Shown piece after piece: positions 24,307 to 33,399 of a stretch of DNA of 41,664 nt. The translations under genes were made by a program, and so were the position numbers. Each line of letters opens with the position of its first letter. Position 1 is the stretch's first letter. Under the pieces are notes generated by a model. It had not been told where the DNA came from. It ran no database searches and saw only the letters and a program-made list of their open reading frames with translations. The stretch is taken from assembly GCA_015058405.1 (NCBI GenBank), contig SVCL01000083.1, positions 1 to 41,664 on the forward strand, in the 5' to 3' direction. The DNA comes from Clostridium sp. (GTDB taxonomy: Bacteria > Bacillota > Clostridia > Clostridiales > Clostridiaceae).

Positions 24307-24729
24307 TTACTTTACAGTAATTTCTTTTATTTTACCTATAGTTTCTTTAACCTTAGTATTTGATTCTTCGAAACTTTCTAGTATCTTATAAATTTCATTA
24401 ATCATTTTTAACATTTCATTTTGATCTTTAACTGTAGATTCAGCAACCTTACTACTCATATGAGATAACTTTTTAACTTCTGTTGCAACAACTGCAAAAC
24501 CTTTTCCTGCTTCTCCAGCTCTAGCTGCTTCAATAGATGCATTTAATGATAGCATATTAGTTTGAGATGCTATCCCAACTATTTCTTTTGAAGAATTTTG
24601 TAAGTTATTTGCTTTTTCTTTTATAGCACCTACTTTTTCGATAAGTTCTTTAACATATTCACTTGCCATTACTTCAAATTCATTATCAACTTCGTCAAAA
24701 TACTTTATTATATCTTTATTGTCTTCCAT
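24307..24729 (-). CDS. stand-alone methyl-accepting chemotaxis signalling-tip protein
   Basis: A soluble 140-residue protein containing only the tip of an MCP cytoplasmic hairpin: [19 protein letters not shown] plus the following [21 protein letters not shown], the stretch that contacts CheA/CheW. It is flanked by helical, coiled-coil-like segments. There are no membrane segments, HAMP or sensor domain, and a normal receptor has 500 or more residues. The N terminus ([18 protein letters not shown]) does not suggest a known sensor. The ATG at 24729 is chosen because GAGAGG lies 9 nt upstream; a TTG seven codons earlier lacks a site. It may be a real short signalling adaptor or a remnant. It is convergent with modC. 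Confidence 0.75.
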   Translation of the reverse strand: MEDNKDIIKYFDEVDNEFEVMASEYVKELIEKVGAIKEKANNLQNSSKEIVGIASQTNMLSLNASIEAARAGEAGKGFAVVATEVKKLSHMSSKVAESTVKDQNEMLKMINEIYKILESFEESNTKVKETIGKIKEITVK

Positions 24730-24842
24730 GCATTTATGCCTCTCTTTCAAAAATAAACTTAATACTAAGCATTTAAAATTCTTACTTATTGTATTGACTT
24801 TTTAATTACTATATAATAATTATCGAAGGAGAATAAAAAAAC

Positions 24843-25355
24843 ATGAGTACTTTTTTAGTTCCAATTACCAATGATTTTTTTAATAATATAATAAAAATCA
24901 AATTTAAAAATGTCTTAGATGGTTTTAATAATTACCCGAGCTATACAATAATGTCTAATAATAAGACTAATGAAATCAAAGAAGAAATTATAACAAAATT
25001 TATACTCAAGGTATTTAAAATCAATAATAATTTATGTTATATAGACTTTTATATATCAAAATTACAAAAAGAAGACATTAATAATTTAATAAAATTAACA
25101 CCTAATGAAGATAAAGATATATTGATTCAAAACATCAACCTAAAGCATGATGGTATATACTATAAAGTAGATAATAAAGAGCTAATTCCCTTTTTAGTAA
25201 GACTATCCACAAGGGAAATTTTTTTTATAACATTTTACTTTAATAAAATCCCAATTACTATATGGGGAAATTATAATATGGAATTTCCTTGCTTCTTTGA
25301 AAATGAAAATGATATGAAATTTTATAAAGATTTATGGAAAAAACTTGATGAATAA
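24843..25355 (+). CDS. hypothetical protein (170 aa)
   Basis: I do not recognise this protein. It is soluble, Asn/Lys/Ile-rich, with no signal peptide or membrane segment. It alternates beta-like stretches (FILKVFKIN, CYIDFYISKL, EIFFITFYF, ITIWGNYNMEF) and ends in a charged helix (MKFYKDLWKKLDE). The ATG has GAAGGAG 11 nt upstream. It is transcribed alone, divergently from the chemoreceptor-tip gene, and ends in a hairpin. Its codon use looks like that of its neighbours. Confidence 0.65.
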   Translation: MSTFLVPITNDFFNNIIKIKFKNVLDGFNNYPSYTIMSNNKTNEIKEEIITKFILKVFKINNNLCYIDFYISKLQKEDINNLIKLTPNEDKDILIQNINLKHDGIYYKVDNKELIPFLVRLSTREIFFITFYFNKIPITIWGNYNMEFPCFFENENDMKFYKDLWKKLDE

Positions 25356-25414
25356 AAATAACTATTGAATAGACACAATAATTTTTTATTGTATGCTTTC
25401 AATATGTTATTTTT
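25354..25414 (+). terminator. terminator after the 24843 gene
   Basis: AAAAATAACTATTGAA (25354-25369) pairs with TTCAATATGTTATTTTT (25398-25414), with an inner ACAATA/TATTGT helix. A T-rich run follows. The hairpin starts at the stop codon. Confidence 0.6.
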
Positions 25415-25492
25415 ATTCTTTTTTAATATTATTAATAAATCATGTCAAAACTATTAATAATAAATATACATTATTGAAAATGAGGTGTTATT

Positions 25493-26641
25493 TTGAATAT
25501 ATACTTAGATAATGCATCTACTACAAAACCTTCTAAAAAGGTAATAGAAGCAATCACTGAAAGTATGGAAAGTTTTTATGCTAATGCTTCTTCATTACAT
25601 AAACTTGGTCTTGAATGCGAAAAAAAAATAAATGCTTGTAGAGAAACTCTAGCTAAAACTATAAATTGTTCAAAAGATGAAATTTATTTCACTTCAAGTG
25701 GTAGTGAAGGAAATAACTTTATTTTAAGAGGACTTATAAAAGAAAATTCACATATTATTACTACTTCTTTTGAACACAGTTCTATAAAAAATACAGTAAT
25801 TTTCTTAGAAAAAACTAATCATAATGTTAGTTATTTATCTCTAGATTCAAATGGATTAATAAATGTTGATGAATTAAAAAATAAAATAACCAAAGATACA
25901 GTATTAGTTTCCATAATATACGTAAATAATGAATTAGGATCTATTCAAAACATAAAAGAAATAGGTGTAGCCATAAAAGAATCAAATCCAAGAACAAAAT
26001 TTCATGTAGATGCTGTTCAAGGTTATGGGAAGTTACCAATAGATGTTGTAGACATGAAAATAGATGCCCTAACTATTAGCGGTCATAAAATTAATGGTCC
26101 TAAAGGTATTGGTTTTTGTTACTTAAAAAAAGGATTATCCCCTACTCCTACCATAATAGGTGGTAATCAAGAAAAGGGATTGCGTGCTGGTACCGAAAAC
26201 TTACCAGGTATAGTTGGATTAACAGTAGCCGCCGAGGATAAATTTAATAATATTAGAGAAAACTATTCTATAGTAAAAAACTTAAAAGAATACATGATAA
26301 AACGTCTTTCAGAAATCAAAAATATTAAAATTAACAGTCCTATTTCTGATAACTTTTCACCTTATATATTAAACGTTTCATTTATAGGTGTACGTGGTGA
26401 AGTTTTATTGCACTTTTTAAGCGAAGAAAATATTTTTGTTTCCACTGGTTCTGCATGTACTTCAAAAAGCAAAAGCGGTGTTGTTGGAAGCCATGTTTTA
26501 GAATCAATAGGACTTACTAAAAGTGAAATTGAAGGTGCTATAAGGTTTTCCTTTTCACCAGCTAATACAGAAAAAGAAATAGATATAACAATAGATACAA
26601 TTAAAAAAGGATTATTATTATTAAGGAGAATCAAAAGATGA
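25493..26641 (+). CDS. cysteine desulfurase (IscS/NifS family, ThiI partner)
   Basis: PLP enzyme that strips sulfur from cysteine onto its active-site Cys. The PLP lysine is Lys199 in ISGHKINGPKGIG, and the persulfide cysteine is Cys322 in STGSACTSKSKSG. The N-terminal YLDNASTTKPS, the FTSSGSEGNNF PLP-phosphate loop and FHVDAVQGYGKL (Asp/Gln that hold the ring) are all present. The start is TTG, with GAGGTG 5 nt upstream. The stop overlaps the thiI start by 4 nt (ATGA), so the pair is translationally coupled. As with NifZ of B. subtilis, this form likely serves 4-thiouridine synthesis with ThiI, not general Fe-S assembly. Confidence 0.92.
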   Translation: MNIYLDNASTTKPSKKVIEAITESMESFYANASSLHKLGLECEKKINACRETLAKTINCSKDEIYFTSSGSEGNNFILRGLIKENSHIITTSFEHSSIKNTVIFLEKTNHNVSYLSLDSNGLINVDELKNKITKDTVLVSIIYVNNELGSIQNIKEIGVAIKESNPRTKFHVDAVQGYGKLPIDVVDMKIDALTISGHKINGPKGIGFCYLKKGLSPTPTIIGGNQEKGLRAGTENLPGIVGLTVAAEDKFNNIRENYSIVKNLKEYMIKRLSEIKNIKINSPISDNFSPYILNVSFIGVRGEVLLHFLSEENIFVSTGSACTSKSKSGVVGSHVLESIGLTKSEIEGAIRFSFSPANTEKEIDITIDTIKKGLLLLRRIKR

Positions 26642-27795
26642 AAAAATTAATTTTAGTAAAATATGCATCAGAAATCTTTTTAAAAGGTTTGAACAGAAAT
26701 AAGTTCGAGAGAAAATTAAGAAATAATATTTCTGCTAAATTAAAAGGTTTAGAATATGAAATAATCATTGATCAAGGTAGATACTTTATTGATGTCAATG
26801 ATATAGATGAAGGCGTTAAGAGAATCAGAAAAGTATTTGGTGTTTCTGAAGTTTGTATTGTAACTAAACTTCCAGTAGACTTAGACTTAATAAAAGAAGA
26901 AGCTCTAAAAAAAGCTAATGAAGTATCAGCAAAGACTTTCAAAGTAATAACTAATAGAGCTAATAAAACTTTTCCTCTAAATTCTATGGAAACTTCAAGA
27001 GATTTAGGCGGATATATTTTACACAACTGTACTAATAACTTAACAGTTAATGTACAAAATCCAGAATATATAATTCACCTTGAAATAAGAGAACACGCTT
27101 ATCTTTGGTCTAATATGGATAAGTATAAAGGTGTTGGCGGACTTCCTTATGGAATTAATGGAAGCACTATGCTTATGCTATCAGGTGGTATTGATTCTCC
27201 TGTTGCAGGATATCTTATGGCAAGACGTGGTGTTGCTCTAAACTGCGTATATTATCATAGTCACCCTTATACATCTGAAAGGGCTAAAGACAAGGTAAAA
27301 GATCTTGCAAGAATACTAGCCAAGTATACTGAACAAGTTAATCTTTACATAGTTCCTTTTACAGATATTCAAATGTCTATTATTGAAAAATGTAGAGAAG
27401 ATGAACTTACAATAATAATGAGAAGATTTATGATGAGAATAGCATGTACACTTTCTGAAAAGCTTGGTATTGATTCTGTATCAACTGGTGAAAGCATAGG
27501 TCAGGTAGCAAGTCAAACCATGGAAGGACTTATAGTAAGCACTGATTGTGCAGACAGACCTGTATTTAGGCCACTTATAGCTATGGATAAAGAAGACATC
27601 ATGGATATTGCAAGAGAAATAGATACTTATGAAACTTCTATTCTTCCTTATGAAGACTGTTGTACAATATTTGTTCCAAAACACCCAAAAACTTCTCCTA
27701 GAGTTGAAGCTATGAGAAAGAGTGAATCAGTTCTTAATATAGAGGAGTTAGTTCAAAAAGCTATTGATGATATGGAAGTTATAACTTTAAAATAA
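26638..27795 (+). CDS. thiI: tRNA 4-thiouridine synthase (ThiI)
   Basis: Adenylates and thiolates U8 of tRNAs; in some bacteria it also supports thiazole synthesis. At 385 residues it is the short form, with an N-terminal ferredoxin-like domain, a THUMP domain (about 60-165) and the PP-loop ATPase domain with LSGGIDSPVAGYLMARRG (about 180-197). The C-terminal rhodanese domain of the E. coli enzyme is absent, so sulfur should come directly from the paired desulfurase. It overlaps that gene by 4 nt and ends 15 nt before a hairpin. Confidence 0.94.
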   Translation: MKKLILVKYASEIFLKGLNRNKFERKLRNNISAKLKGLEYEIIIDQGRYFIDVNDIDEGVKRIRKVFGVSEVCIVTKLPVDLDLIKEEALKKANEVSAKTFKVITNRANKTFPLNSMETSRDLGGYILHNCTNNLTVNVQNPEYIIHLEIREHAYLWSNMDKYKGVGGLPYGINGSTMLMLSGGIDSPVAGYLMARRGVALNCVYYHSHPYTSERAKDKVKDLARILAKYTEQVNLYIVPFTDIQMSIIEKCREDELTIIMRRFMMRIACTLSEKLGIDSVSTGESIGQVASQTMEGLIVSTDCADRPVFRPLIAMDKEDIMDIAREIDTYETSILPYEDCCTIFVPKHPKTSPRVEAMRKSESVLNIEELVQKAIDDMEVITLK

Positions 27796-27809
27796 AAAAT
27801 TAAGATGAT

Positions 27810-27874
27810 GTATCAAAAGTAATTAAACTAAATATATTATGATATAAAATATTTAACTTAATTACTTTTGATAC
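27810..27874. repeat. GTATCAAAAG hairpin, divergent copy C (two-way terminator)
   Basis: Perfect 17-nt arms (27810-27826 and 27858-27874) beginning GTATCAAAAGTAATTAA around an AT-rich centre. It separates thiI from the convergent membrane protein gene. It shares the outer end with copies A, B and D but not the GATGTTATA core. Confidence 0.7.
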
Positions 27875-27882
27875 TTCCTATT

Positions 27883-28647
27883 CTAAATTCTAACTGCTTT
27901 TCTTAATCCATAAAAAATTGTAGAAATAATTATGGTTAATATAATTGTTAAAACACCTATAGACATAAAACTTATGCAAATCAAATTATAATTATAAATA
28001 AATTTAAAAACTCTATCTATGTTTATATTAAAGTTGACTATATTAAATGCAATAATTAAGTTTATCACTAATAAGATAATAGCTCCAAAATAACTATTCT
28101 TAATATCCATTTTGCTTAAGGACATATGAGAACTTATAGAAATAGATAAAATAATAAATATCCAAAACTTATAATTCTTTAAATTTGCAATGGAAAATAT
28201 AATTTTAAATACTTCATTTATTTTTAATCCCTCCATATTTAATAAAGCCTCACAAGTACTAGGTAAAAGATTCTTAAAAAGTACTGCAATTATTATACTT
28301 CCAACAATCAAAGGACCTATTCCTATAAAAAAATCACCTATTCTTTGATATATAGTATTTTTTCTACTATGCTTAACATATCCTAAAACTCCGCCTGTTT
28401 CAACTGCACTTGGTATAAACCACTTAACTTCTACAACTTTATGTAAAAATATTTTACACATTATATAATGACCAAATTCATGCACAGGTGTTCCTATGCA
28501 GCAAGTCAAAAACAATACAGGTTTACCAAAAGCTTCATATATCTTCTTTTTACTTACTTTATTAAGAAGCTCAATTAAAAATCCAAAAACAACAAATACT
28601 CCAATAATACTTAAAGTTAATATTACTCCTAATTTTAATACTTCCAT
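27883..28647 (-). CDS. integral membrane HEXXH protein (M50-like putative metalloprotease)
   Basis: A 254-residue protein with about six membrane segments. The motif TPVHEFGHYIMCKIF near residues 53-67 contains HEFGH (His56, Glu57, His60), a zinc-protease signature set within or beside a membrane segment as in site-2-type (M50) proteases. A second motif of the kind LDG or NxxPxxxxDG that supplies the third ligand is not obvious; SHMSLSKMDIKNSYFGA near 170-186, with a membrane-face Asp, may take this part. No substrate or partner is evident nearby. AAGGAG is well placed before the ATG. Confidence 0.65.
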   Translation of the reverse strand: MEVLKLGVILTLSIIGVFVVFGFLIELLNKVSKKKIYEAFGKPVLFLTCCIGTPVHEFGHYIMCKIFLHKVVEVKWFIPSAVETGGVLGYVKHSRKNTIYQRIGDFFIGIGPLIVGSIIIAVLFKNLLPSTCEALLNMEGLKINEVFKIIFSIANLKNYKFWIFIILSISISSHMSLSKMDIKNSYFGAIILLVINLIIAFNIVNFNINIDRVFKFIYNYNLICISFMSIGVLTIILTIIISTIFYGLRKAVRI

Positions 28648-28673
28648 AATCTATCTCCTTCATATAAAATACC

Positions 28674-29067
28674 TTATATTGATGTTATATATTTTACATA
28701 CTCCCCTAATCTTTTCAAGTCACTAACTTCTAATTCTTCAAATAAAAACTTTATAAATAACTCATTTATATCATACTTTTTAACTGCATTTAAATACATT
28801 GCCCCCATCTCTATATTAAAATCTTTAAAATACTTATCCATAATATACACAGTATTAGCTGTATCTTTTATAAACTTCAAAGTTATTTCATCTGGTAATA
28901 TGCTTTTCCCATTTACTAAAGGTTCCACTATATTATTTATATACTCTGCTTTATTTCCTCCCTTAGAATGTCCTGTTACATATATATTTTTTATCTATTA
29001 TTTGTATATACATTAAACAATTTAGAATTGCAAAATCCACCTCAGTTAAACAATTAAAATCTTTCAT
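28674..29067 (-). pseudogene. decayed DUF2974 (Mbeg1-like, lipase-fold) gene
   Basis: Two frames carry parts of one family. A start ATG at 29067 gives MKDFNCLTEVDFAILNCL and about 16 more residues before a stop at 28963; this resembles the N terminus of DUF2974/Mbeg1-like proteins. Shifted by one frame, and open from about 29000 to 28674, is IYVTGHSKGGNKAEYI, the family's GHSKGG nucleophile elbow, followed by a C-terminal-like helical region ending at VKYITSI. Intact relatives have several hundred residues, so large internal parts are missing and the frame is broken. The downstream frame could be misread as an 84-residue gene with a GTG start, but there is no ribosome site for it. Confidence 0.6.
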
Positions 29068-29161
29068 AAATCTCACTCCACATATACATTAATACCTATA
29101 AATAATATATGCTGAATTCAGCAACTATTGAATTTAATATTTTTTAGACGTCAAAAAATAA

Positions 29162-29190
29162 GACACCTTAAGAAATCAACTTAAAGTGCC
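29162..29190 (-). terminator. tRNA-Gln terminator
   Basis: Minus strand: GGCACTTTAAG, 7-nt loop, CTTAAGGTGTC (two wobble or mismatched positions), then TTATTTTTT. It starts about 24 nt after the tRNA 3' end. Confidence 0.7.
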
Positions 29191-29213
29191 TTAAAAAACT
29201 ATAGAACCTTATT

Positions 29214-29288
29214 TGGCTAGGGTAGTCGGATTTGAACCGACGGTACTCAGAGTCAGAATCTGATGCCTTACCACTTGGCTATACCCCA
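29214..29288 (-). tRNA. tRNA-Gln (anticodon CTG)
   Basis: On the minus strand the 75-nt sequence folds as a tRNA. The acceptor TGGGGTA pairs with TACCCTA (one G-U), the D arm is GCCAAGTGGTAAGGC, and the anticodon stem is TCAGA/TCTGA with loop TTCTGAC (CTG at 34-36). The T arm holds GGTTCGAATCC, and discriminator G and an encoded CCA close it. CTG reads CAG, glutamine. It stands alone, not in a tRNA cluster. Confidence 0.95.
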
Positions 29289-29477
29289 ACAACATTCTAT
29301 ATTATATCACATTCTACTATTTTTATGCAAATATTATATATTTTGCTATATGATTTTTTATTTTTTTCTTTTTTCATAAACTACATAATGTATCCACAAA
29401 AATTTATTGAAACATATTTTTTATTAACTCATATTATATATTAAACTCTAAAAACTTTTAATGGGAGGATGATAACT

Positions 29478-30065
29478 ATGAATACTGAAGATAGATATTA
29501 CTTGAATAAAGATAGGAATTTCTATAGTAAATGGCTTCATTCTTATGAAGCTGATGATGATTCACGCCCAAATAGCACCTCCATCAAACACAATAAAAAA
29601 AAACAAAAAAAGCTTCATCATTCTATAAAACTATCAAATAACATTAAAGATGAAAGTAATTGGGATGAGATGCACAAAAAAGAATATAAAATCTCTAAAA
29701 ACACATCTAATAAATCACCTAACTGTAATAAATGTAAAAAAAATGATGTATGCGAATGCCCTTGGGATATTGAAGATCTTTGCATAGATGAATTCAAAAT
29801 TAATTGTAATAAAAATTGTAAGAATCAAAAGCAAATTCGTGAATTATTTAAATTTGTAATCATATCTATATTTAGCATAAATAAAAGTATGAAAAAAATA
29901 CAAAAAGCTTTTTGCATTCTTGTTAAATTAGTAATAAAAGATGAATGTATAGGAAATCATACGAAAGCAACTATTAGATCTATTCAAAATGACCTTACAT
30001 CACTAGAATTTGTAGCAAGAAAAACTCTTCAAGATTTAATTTGCTTAAAAGATGAAATTCTTTAA
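29478..30065 (+). CDS. cysteine-rich hypothetical protein (195 aa)
   Basis: Not recognised. The N-terminal ~80 residues are charged and probably disordered (KHNKKKQKKLHHS). The middle (about 80-118) holds ten cysteines, in CNKCKKNDVCECPWDIEDLC and then CNKNCKNQ, a metal-binding or disulfide-rich look. The C-terminal ~75 residues are helical (KFVIISIFSINKSMKKIQK). No signal peptide is present. The ATG at 29478 is preferred because GGGAGG lies 9 nt upstream; an ATG three codons earlier abuts that site. The composition would fit a spore-layer or metal-binding protein, but nothing proves it. It is convergent with the zinc-ribbon gene across a shared hairpin. Confidence 0.6.
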   Translation: MNTEDRYYLNKDRNFYSKWLHSYEADDDSRPNSTSIKHNKKKQKKLHHSIKLSNNIKDESNWDEMHKKEYKISKNTSNKSPNCNKCKKNDVCECPWDIEDLCIDEFKINCNKNCKNQKQIRELFKFVIISIFSINKSMKKIQKAFCILVKLVIKDECIGNHTKATIRSIQNDLTSLEFVARKTLQDLICLKDEIL

Positions 30066-30102
30066 TTAGATTTAGTAAGTAAAAACTTTTCTATACAAAA
30101 AA

Positions 30103-30131
30103 GACTATAAGAATTAATAATTCTTATAGTC
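30103..30131. terminator. bidirectional terminator
   Basis: GACTATAAGAATT, loop AAT, and the exact complement (30119-30131), flanked by A-rich and T-rich runs. It sits between the convergent Cys-rich and zinc-ribbon genes. Confidence 0.85.
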
Positions 30132-30146
30132 TCTAAACAGAAACAA

Positions 30147-30302
30147 TTATCTGTTGTTGTTTCTTTGTTGTTTTTTTGCTCTTCTGCAGTCTGGGCATCT
30201 CTTTGGTTCGTTTTCGAATCCTTTTTCTTTGTAGAATGCTTGTTCTCCTTCAGTAAAGATGAATTCCTTACCGCAATCAACGCAAGTTAAAGTCTTATCC
30301 AT
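30147..30302 (-). CDS. zinc-ribbon domain protein (51 aa)
   Basis: A small protein built around one zinc ribbon: CVDCGKEF (C-x2-C, residues 7-10) and CPDCRRAKK (C-x2-C, about 36-39), with a basic C-terminal tail (KKQQRNNNR) that could touch RNA or DNA. This is the probable zinc-ribbon (PF13451-like) family common in Clostridia, of unknown role. The ATG at 30302 has GGAGG 8 nt upstream; frames extending nine codons further have no site. A promoter about 110 nt upstream gives it a long leader. Confidence 0.8.
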   Translation of the reverse strand: MDKTLTCVDCGKEFIFTEGEQAFYKEKGFENEPKRCPDCRRAKKQQRNNNR

Positions 30303-30413
30303 ATTTATTTCCTCCAATCTAAAGACCATTAAGATTTAAATGATTCCTAAATCGGAGTACATTATTATCTATTTAATCTTTAATTTAAAATTATTTTGTA
30401 TTTCTACACTTCA

Positions 30414-30442
30414 ATACTATCATAGGAACTTTGAAATTGCAA
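30414..30442 (-). promoter_or_regulatory. promoter of the zinc-ribbon gene
   Basis: Minus strand: TTGCAA (30437-30442), 17-nt spacer, TAGTAT (30414-30419). The start would be near 30407, leaving a leader of about 105 nt with no obvious known RNA motif. Confidence 0.45.
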
Positions 30443-30639
30443 GAAAATTTTAGTTATTTACCCATTCTAAACAGTTTATTATCAATAAATTCTTTTTTCT
30501 ATTCACTTTATTTAAAAAAGCTTTTTTACGATAAATCCTTGCAAAAGTAATCGATACCAATAGTATACTTAAGTTTTATTTTTTTTTTACAGATTTTTCA
30601 CTAAAATTTCTTTTAAAAATCAGTTCTTTAATTTATGAA
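30443..30639. other. intergenic region between copZ and the zinc-ribbon promoter
   Basis: AT-rich, no coding frame. A 14-nt palindrome AAAAAAGCTTTTTT lies near 30518. No strong terminator for the copper operon is visible; a run of ten or more T (plus strand, near 30580-30590) is on the wrong strand for one. Confidence 0.3.
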
Positions 30640-30843
30640 TTATTCAATTCCTACCACATCAAAGCCTTCTTCTTCTACAGCTGACTTTAAGATTTCATCA
30701 TTAACTTCAGTTTCTAATGTAGCACAATTTTCTTCTAAACTAACACAAACATTTGTTACCCCATCAACACCTTCTAATGCTTCTTTTACTGCTGCAACGC
30801 AATGAGAACAATTCATTCCCTCGATTAATAATTTCTTTTTCAT
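30640..30843 (-). CDS. copZ: copper chaperone (CopZ-like HMA domain)
   Basis: A 67-residue heavy-metal-associated domain that carries Cu(I) to the ATPase. The ligand loop GMNCSHCVAAV puts Cys at 11 and 14, and the beta-alpha-beta pattern ends with EEGFDVVGIE. It starts 17 nt after copA and has AAAGGAGA 9 nt before its ATG. As third gene of a csoR-copA-copZ operon, it should be induced by copper. Confidence 0.92.
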   Translation of the reverse strand: MKKKLLIEGMNCSHCVAAVKEALEGVDGVTNVCVSLEENCATLETEVNDEILKSAVEEEGFDVVGIE

Positions 30844-30860
30844 AACTAAACATCTCCTTT

Positions 30861-33077
30861 TTATGCTTTAAATTTTTTAAGTCTTAAGGCATTTAATAAT
30901 ACAGACACAGAACTAAAACTCATAGCAGCTGCTGCTATCATAGGATTAAGTAATGGTCCTCCAAATATATGAAGCACCCCCATAGCAACAGGAATACCAA
31001 GTATATTATAACCAAATGCCCATCCTAAATTTTCTTTTATATTCTTAATAGTTGCTTTACTAAGTTTTATAGCAGTTACAACATCTATAAGATCACTTCT
31101 CATTAATACTATATCTGCTGATTCTATAGCTACATCTGTACCTGAACCTATAGCTATTCCAATATCAGCTTGTGCTAGAGCTGGAGCATCATTTATACCA
31201 TCTCCAACCATTCCAACTTTTCCTTTCTCTTGTAGCTTAGCTACATTTTTAGCCTTATCTTCAGGTAAAACTTCTGCCAAAACTATATCTATTCCAACTT
31301 CTTTTGCAATAGCCTTTGCAGTTTTTTCATTATCACCTGTTATCATAGCAACTTTAACACCAATATCTTTAAGCATTTCAATAGCTTTTTTACTATTTTC
31401 CTTAATAGTATCTGCCACTACAATTATTCCCTTTAATTCATTATTAACAGCAATATACATAGGAGTTTTACCTTCATTTGCAAACTTATCTGCTTCAACT
31501 TCTAAATCTCCTATACATATATTTTTTTCCTTAATTAATTTCTTATTACCTAAAGATATTAACTTTCCTTCTATAGTAGTTTCTATTCCACAACCAGGTA
31601 TAGCTTTAAAATCTTCTATGCCTTTTAAAGTAATATTTCTATTCTCTGCCTCTCTAACTATTGCCTCTCCCAAAGGATGTTCAGAAGCTTTTTCTGCACT
31701 AGCAGCAAATGTTAATATCTCTTCTTCTGTAGAGTTCATTGTTATTATATTTGTAACTACCGGCTTACCTTCTGTTATAGTTCCTGTTTTATCAAAAACT
31801 ACAGTTTGCAATTTATAAGTAGTTTCTAATGCTTCTCCACCTTTAATTAAAACACCATTTTCTGCACCTTTTCCAGTACCAACCATTATAGCAGTTGGCG
31901 TTGCTAATCCCAATGCACAAGGACATGCTATAACAAGTACAGAAATGAATATATTCAATGCAAAGGTTGCACTTTCACCAAATATAAGCCAAGTAATAGC
32001 AGAGATTATGGCTAAAGAAATTACTACTGGCACAAAGTATCCTGAAATAATATCAGCCAACTTTGCTATTGGTGCTTTAGACCCTTGAGCATCTTCTACT
32101 AATTTTACTATTTGAGCAAGAACCGTATCCTTACCAACCTTTGTAGCTTTATATTTAATAAATCCCGTTTTATTAATACTAGCACCTATAACTTCGCTTC
32201 CAACAGACTTTTCAACAGGAATACTTTCACCAGTTAACATTGACTCATCTATTGAAGTAGTTCCTTCTATAACTATTCCATCTACAGGAAGTTTTTCTCC
32301 TGGTTTAACTAAAACTATATCACCAACTTGAACCCCTTCTACCTTTACTTGAAGCTCTCTCCCTCTTCTTTCTACTGTAGCTATTTTAGGAGCTAATCCC
32401 ATTAATGCTTTTATTGCTTCAGATGTCTTCCCTTTAGAAATAGCTTCAAGATACTTTCCTAATGTTATTAATGTTAGTATAACAGCAGCAGATTCAAAAT
32501 ATAAATGCATAGCATAATCGCTTTCCCCTTGAACTATCTTAAATATAGCGAAAACTCCATATAAAAATGCAGATAAAGTACCTACCGCTATTAACGAATC
32601 CATGTTAGGGCTTAATTTAACTAAATTCTTAATTCCAACCTTATAAAACTTTATACCTGTAAGCATAATAATTACAGTTAAAATCATCTGAATTAATGCA
32701 AAGTTCAAAGGATTCAACATAGGATCTATAATACTAGGAAGTGGCATTCCAATCATATGTCCCATACTTATTATTAATAAAGGCACTGCAAAAATTAGAG
32801 ATGTAATAAATCTTTTCAAAAGTATATCTGCTTCTGTTTTTTTCTTTTCTTCTTTTTTCACCGAATCTTCATCTATTAACTTATATCCCGCTTTTTCAAC
32901 TACAGATCTTATCTTCTCTTCATTTACAATGCTTTCATCTATATATACAGTCAACTTTTCAGTAGCAAAATTTACAGAAGCCTTATCAACGCCTTCTAAC
33001 TTTCCCACTACTCTCTCAACTCTATTAGAACAAGCTGAACAAGTCATCCCCTCAACTATAAAAGTCTTATTTTCCAT
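30861..33077 (-). CDS. copA: Cu(I)-exporting P1B-type ATPase
   Basis: A 738-residue copper pump of the inner membrane. It has a single N-terminal metal-binding domain ([12 protein letters not shown], Cys13 and Cys16), eight membrane helices and the CPC transport motif in [13 protein letters not shown] (near 385-387). The phosphorylated Asp is near 429 ([11 protein letters not shown]), TGES (near 280) is the phosphatase loop, HP in SEHPLGEAI binds ATP, and [14 protein letters not shown] is the hinge. All key residues are present. It lies 13 nt after csoR and is followed by copZ. Confidence 0.96.
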   Translation of the reverse strand: MENKTFIVEGMTCSACSNRVERVVGKLEGVDKASVNFATEKLTVYIDESIVNEEKIRSVVEKAGYKLIDEDSVKKEEKKKTEADILLKRFITSLIFAVPLLIISMGHMIGMPLPSIIDPMLNPLNFALIQMILTVIIMLTGIKFYKVGIKNLVKLSPNMDSLIAVGTLSAFLYGVFAIFKIVQGESDYAMHLYFESAAVILTLITLGKYLEAISKGKTSEAIKALMGLAPKIATVERRGRELQVKVEGVQVGDIVLVKPGEKLPVDGIVIEGTTSIDESMLTGESIPVEKSVGSEVIGASINKTGFIKYKATKVGKDTVLAQIVKLVEDAQGSKAPIAKLADIISGYFVPVVISLAIISAITWLIFGESATFALNIFISVLVIACPCALGLATPTAIMVGTGKGAENGVLIKGGEALETTYKLQTVVFDKTGTITEGKPVVTNIITMNSTEEEILTFAASAEKASEHPLGEAIVREAENRNITLKGIEDFKAIPGCGIETTIEGKLISLGNKKLIKEKNICIGDLEVEADKFANEGKTPMYIAVNNELKGIIVVADTIKENSKKAIEMLKDIGVKVAMITGDNEKTAKAIAKEVGIDIVLAEVLPEDKAKNVAKLQEKGKVGMVGDGINDAPALAQADIGIAIGSGTDVAIESADIVLMRSDLIDVVTAIKLSKATIKNIKENLGWAFGYNILGIPVAMGVLHIFGGPLLNPMIAAAAMSFSSVSVLLNALRLKKFKA

Positions 33078-33090
33078 ATATACCTCCTTA

Positions 33091-33357
33091 CTACTTAGAC
33101 ATAATCTTTTCTAATATGCTTATAACTTCTTCAATTTTCTCATCAGCATTTCCAGCTTCACAAGCATCCTTAACGCAACTATGCATATGGTTTTTTAAAA
33201 TTATTAAGTTTGATTTTTTTAACAAAGCTTGAGCTGCCATTATTTGATTGGATATATCTACACAATATCTTTCATCTTCAATCATTTTAATAATTCCATC
33301 AATTTGACCTCTTGCAGTTTTTAATGATTGTAATGCCTTTTTTCTTTCAGAATTCAT
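33091..33357 (-). CDS. csoR: copper-sensing repressor CsoR
   Basis: An all-alpha DUF156-family repressor, 88 residues. The Cu(I) ligands match CsoR: Cys32 (RYCVDI), then His57 and Cys61 (NHMHSC). Copper binding releases DNA. It represses its own operon: a CCCCCTAGGGGG palindrome, the expected CsoR box type, lies 13 nt upstream of the ATG, next to the ribosome site. RcnR and FrmR relatives differ in ligand set, so copper is the best call. Confidence 0.93.
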   Translation of the reverse strand: MNSERKKALQSLKTARGQIDGIIKMIEDERYCVDISNQIMAAQALLKKSNLIILKNHMHSCVKDACEAGNADEKIEEVISILEKIMSK

Positions 33358-33369
33358 TTTTACCTCCTC

Positions 33370-33381
33370 CCCCCTAGGGGG
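33370..33381. promoter_or_regulatory. CsoR operator
   Basis: Perfect palindrome CCCCCTAGGGGG, the only GC-rich patch in an AT-rich region. It is downstream of the -10 box and runs into the AGGAGG ribosome site of csoR, so repression probably blocks elongation or open-complex clearance and not -35/-10 recognition. Confidence 0.8.
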
Positions 33382-33399
33382 TGTATCTTTTATACTTAC

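Noticed and set aside
28674..28928. Independent 84-residue gene starting at GTG 28928
   Set aside because: No ribosome site; the frame continues upstream through a GHSKGG motif, so it is part of a broken larger gene.
29232..29444. Plus-strand open frame over 29232-29444
   Set aside because: It lies largely over the minus-strand tRNA-Gln and has no ribosome site.
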